From: Gandjariella thermophila
Lineage (GTDB): Bacteria > Actinomycetota > Actinomycetes > Mycobacteriales > Pseudonocardiaceae
NCBI RefSeq assembly: GCF_005405885.1
Contig: NZ_BJFL01000001.1
Coordinates: 248,001-312,000 of the forward strand
Direction of reading: 5' to 3'
DNA: 64,000 bases
The notes beneath the pieces were generated by a model, which saw only the letters and a program-made list of their open reading frames with translations, was not told the DNA's origin and ran no database searches. Made by a program: the position numbers and the translations under genes. Positions within the stretch are counted from its first letter, which is position 1, and every line of letters starts with the position of its first letter. Positions 62,150-64,000 of this stretch are shown one piece after another.

Positions 62150-62974
62150 CTAGTGGTTGTCCGCCGCCGCGACGACCAGCCCGATCTGCCGCAGCCCATA
62201 GGCCAACGCGTCGGCGAGCGTGGCCCGGGTGGTGACGTCACCGAGGTCGATGCCCAGCTGCACCATGGTCTGCGCGATCTGTGGCCGGATTCCGCTGATC
62301 ACACACTTCGCGCCCATCAGCCGGGCGGCCATCACGGTGCGCAGCAGGTGCTGGGCGACTGCGGTGTCCACCGTGGACACGCCGGTGATGTCCAGGATGG
62401 CCACCCTGGCCTGCTGGTCCACGATCGCCTGCAGCAGCCCCTCCATGGTGGCCTGGGTGCGCGCGCTGTCCAGCGTGCCGATCAGCGGCACCGCCAGGAT
62501 GCCGTCCCACATCCGGATCACCGGCGTGGACAGCTCCAGCAACTGCTGCCTTTCCTCGACGAGGTCGGCGCTCTCCCCACCGACCAACTCCATGGCCACC
62601 AGGCGCAGCGTGTCCAGCGCGGTGGACAGCCGCAGCGCCCCGGGCAGCGCGTCGTCGCCGTCCCGGCTGCTGGTCCACAGCTCCACCACCGGCGGCTTGA
62701 GGTCGTGCAGGGTGACCGCGGTCTGGGCGGCCGTCTCGCCCCGGCGGATGCGGTCCATGGCGATCTCGCCGAGCAGGTCCCGTATCGCGTCGAACCCGGC
62801 AGCCGTGGGATCCTCGGGCCTGCCGGCGAGGACGACCTCGGCCACGCCGTTCAGCACCGCCCGGCAGTCCCCGCCGGTCCGCCCGGCGAAGAACGTCCGC
62901 CGTTGCCAGGCGTCGACGATCTCGTCCCCATGGTGATCGAGGAACTCGGCCACGCTGACGTTGATGTCCTGCAC
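62150..62974 (-). CDS. rsbR: Stressosome sensor protein RsbR
   Basis: 274 residues. An N-terminal RsbRD-type helical sensory domain (about 1-150, QDINVSVAEFLDHHGDEIVDAWQRRTFF) is not a globin-like haem domain as in RsbRA; no proximal His pattern is apparent. A STAS domain follows: MWDGILAVPLIGTLDSARTQATMEGLLQAI and VAILDITGVSTVDTAVAQHLLRTVMAARLMGAKCVISGIRP, with the Thr in VDT matching Thr171 of RsbRA. GTG 62974 lies 6-7 bases after GAGAGG. Signal sensed unknown. Confidence 0.9.
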   Translation of the reverse strand: MQDINVSVAEFLDHHGDEIVDAWQRRTFFAGRTGGDCRAVLNGVAEVVLAGRPEDPTAAGFDAIRDLLGEIAMDRIRRGETAAQTAVTLHDLKPPVVELWTSSRDGDDALPGALRLSTALDTLRLVAMELVGGESADLVEERQQLLELSTPVIRMWDGILAVPLIGTLDSARTQATMEGLLQAIVDQQARVAILDITGVSTVDTAVAQHLLRTVMAARLMGAKCVISGIRPQIAQTMVQLGIDLGDVTTRATLADALAYGLRQIGLVVAAADNH

Positions 62975-63251
62975 ACCGCACCTCTCCGCCGCTTCGGCTG
63001 GTCGCGACAGCCCTCCCCGCCGACCGGGACGGCTTCGGCGGCACCGGCACACGCGGCGCCCGTAGATCATTGCCCTGGAACAAACTAATGCCGTCGCGGC
63101 GGCCATCTCAAGCCATGCGGACGGCTGTTGAGGAGTCAAGCGGCACGCCGCCGGTGACGACGAAACGGCCCCGCGGTCTCTAGGCTTGGCCCACGGGCCC
63201 GTGGCGCCGGGCAGCACCACGGGACACCATACGTGTGTGGGGAGACCGCCG

Positions 63252-63617
63252 ATGACGTCCGACGACCGCCCGGCGGAGGCGACGTCGCAACCCTCCGCCG
63301 TTCACTGGCGCACCGAGGGTGACCGGGGGCTGATCACGCTCGCCGGTGAGATCGACTACAGCAACGCCGGGCAGCTGGACACCGCCGTGCGCGAGGTGCT
63401 CGCCGCCGGGATCCACCGGCTGACCGTCGACTTCAGCGCGGTGTCCTTCGTGGACTCCGCCTGCCTGAGCGCGTTGGTGCGCGCCCGGGAGGCGACCCAG
63501 GAGGCCGGTGTGGAGCTGGTGCTCGCCGCGGTGGGCCGGCCGACCCGGCGGGTGCTCGACATGACCGGGCTGACGTCCCTGTTCCGCATCGAGGAGCGCG
63601 CCGGCGGCGGGGGCTGA
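63252..63617 (+). CDS. Second STAS anti-anti-sigma factor
   Basis: 121 residues. STAS domain with LITLAGEIDYSNAGQLDTAVREVL and FVDSACLSALVRAREATQ; Ser69 is the expected phosphorylation site. ATG 63252 follows GGGGAG by 8 bases. It is divergent from rsbR. With the STAS protein at 55255 it gives the island two candidate antagonists for the two RsbW-like kinases; pairing cannot be told from sequence. Confidence 0.9.
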   Translation: MTSDDRPAEATSQPSAVHWRTEGDRGLITLAGEIDYSNAGQLDTAVREVLAAGIHRLTVDFSAVSFVDSACLSALVRAREATQEAGVELVLAAVGRPTRRVLDMTGLTSLFRIEERAGGGG

Positions 63618-63634
63618 CCCCGCGCCGGCCACGG

Positions 63635-64000
63635 TCACCGGGGGTGCGCCGGGGCCAGCGGCAGCCGGTCCAGGTCGGCGCCGATGTCCGGCAGCGCCTC
63701 GTACACCGCGTCGGCGCCGGCGCCGACGAGTTCGTCGGCGGAGAACCCGCCGGTGCGTACCGCGAGCGCGGGCAGGCCGAGCCGCCGCGCTGCCAGGCAG
63801 TCCCACACCGAGTCGCCCACCACGACGGCCCGCCCGCCGTCCACCCGCTCCAGCGCCGCGGCCACCAGGTCGGGCGCCGGCTTGGTGCGCTCCGCGTCCT
63901 CGGCGGTGGTCCACGCGTCCGCCAGGCTCCGGCCGTCCAGCAGGTCCAGGTAGCGGTCGACGTGTTCGGGTTTGCCGGAGCTGGCCAGCACCAGCCGGTA
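63635..64000 (-). CDS. HAD-superfamily hydrolase, N-terminus beyond the window
   Basis: C-terminal 121 residues of a phosphoglycolate-phosphatase-like HAD enzyme. Motif II is in LVLASSGKPEHVDRYL, motif III lysine in ERTKPAPDLVAAALERV, and motif IV in VVVGDSVWDCLAARRLGLPALAVRTGG. Motif I (DxDxT) and the cap start lie outside. Unconnected in strand with the STAS gene 17 bases away. Confidence 0.88.
   Translation of the reverse strand, partial: YRLVLASSGKPEHVDRYLDLLDGRSLADAWTTAEDAERTKPAPDLVAAALERVDGGRAVVVGDSVWDCLAARRLGLPALAVRTGGFSADELVGAGADAVYEALPDIGADLDRLPLAPAHPR

Overview
The window comes from a very GC-rich actinomycete. The gene families fit the Pseudonocardiaceae (Amycolatopsis/Saccharopolyspora-like): many GTG starts, a mycobacterial-type fabG-inhA pair, ergothioneine genes, GarA, a WhiB protein, DUF397/XRE pairs and a SigF/stressosome system. 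I see no rRNA, tRNA, CRISPR array or intact transposon. Genus assignment is inference from gene content only.

Left part (1-30200). The core genes follow the order I remember around M. tuberculosis acn-ripA-moxR1-DUF58-fabG1-inhA-hemZ, but with cargo inserted at nearly every junction. After a small XRE/DUF397 regulator pair come hemH, a GABA module (gabT, gabP and a divergent PucR regulator), inhA and fabG. Next is a plus-strand block of an MHS-family dicarboxylate transporter, a response regulator, a histidine kinase and a TAXI solute-binding lipoprotein. Then come DUF58 and moxR, a MobA-like nucleotidyltransferase, an NlpC/P60 hydrolase, an acyl-CoA synthetase next to a sirtuin, and aconitase. 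The aconitase promoter carries a perfect AcnR-type operator. An ergothioneine cluster (egtA, egtB and an in-frame egtC-egtD fusion) lies between acn and the AcnR-like TetR regulator.

Middle part (30200-45500). This holds two tandem secreted PF04185 phosphoesterases, a POT peptide transporter, a mycothiol-dependent-type enzyme, and a LacI-controlled sugar cluster (Gfo/Idh/MocA, DUF993, TIM-barrel isomerase) with a clear palindromic operator. It continues with two CNNM/CBS transporters behind a structured leader, a membrane-anchored substrate-binding protein, a prokaryotic pentameric ligand-gated channel homologue, and a decayed toxin-antitoxin pair.

Right part (45500-64000). A glycine-cleavage/GarA region holds gcvP with a tandem glycine riboswitch, a MerR regulator (Rv1830 type), a bifunctional nuclease, garA, gcvH and a CDP-alcohol phosphatidyltransferase. 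The usual ftsR and DUF881/Sbp genes are missing from this locus. The last 11 kb is a general-stress island: RsbW-SigF, two STAS antagonists, three PP2C-type proteins (one with a degenerate metal site, one fused to an RsbT-like kinase), RsbR-RsbS-RsbT stressosome genes, a second RsbW-like kinase, MarR and WhiB. Several intergenic regions in the island carry SigB/SigF-like promoter motifs. Together these genes form a full partner-switching chain, from RsbR/S sensing through RsbT and phosphatases to anti-sigma antagonists and SigF.
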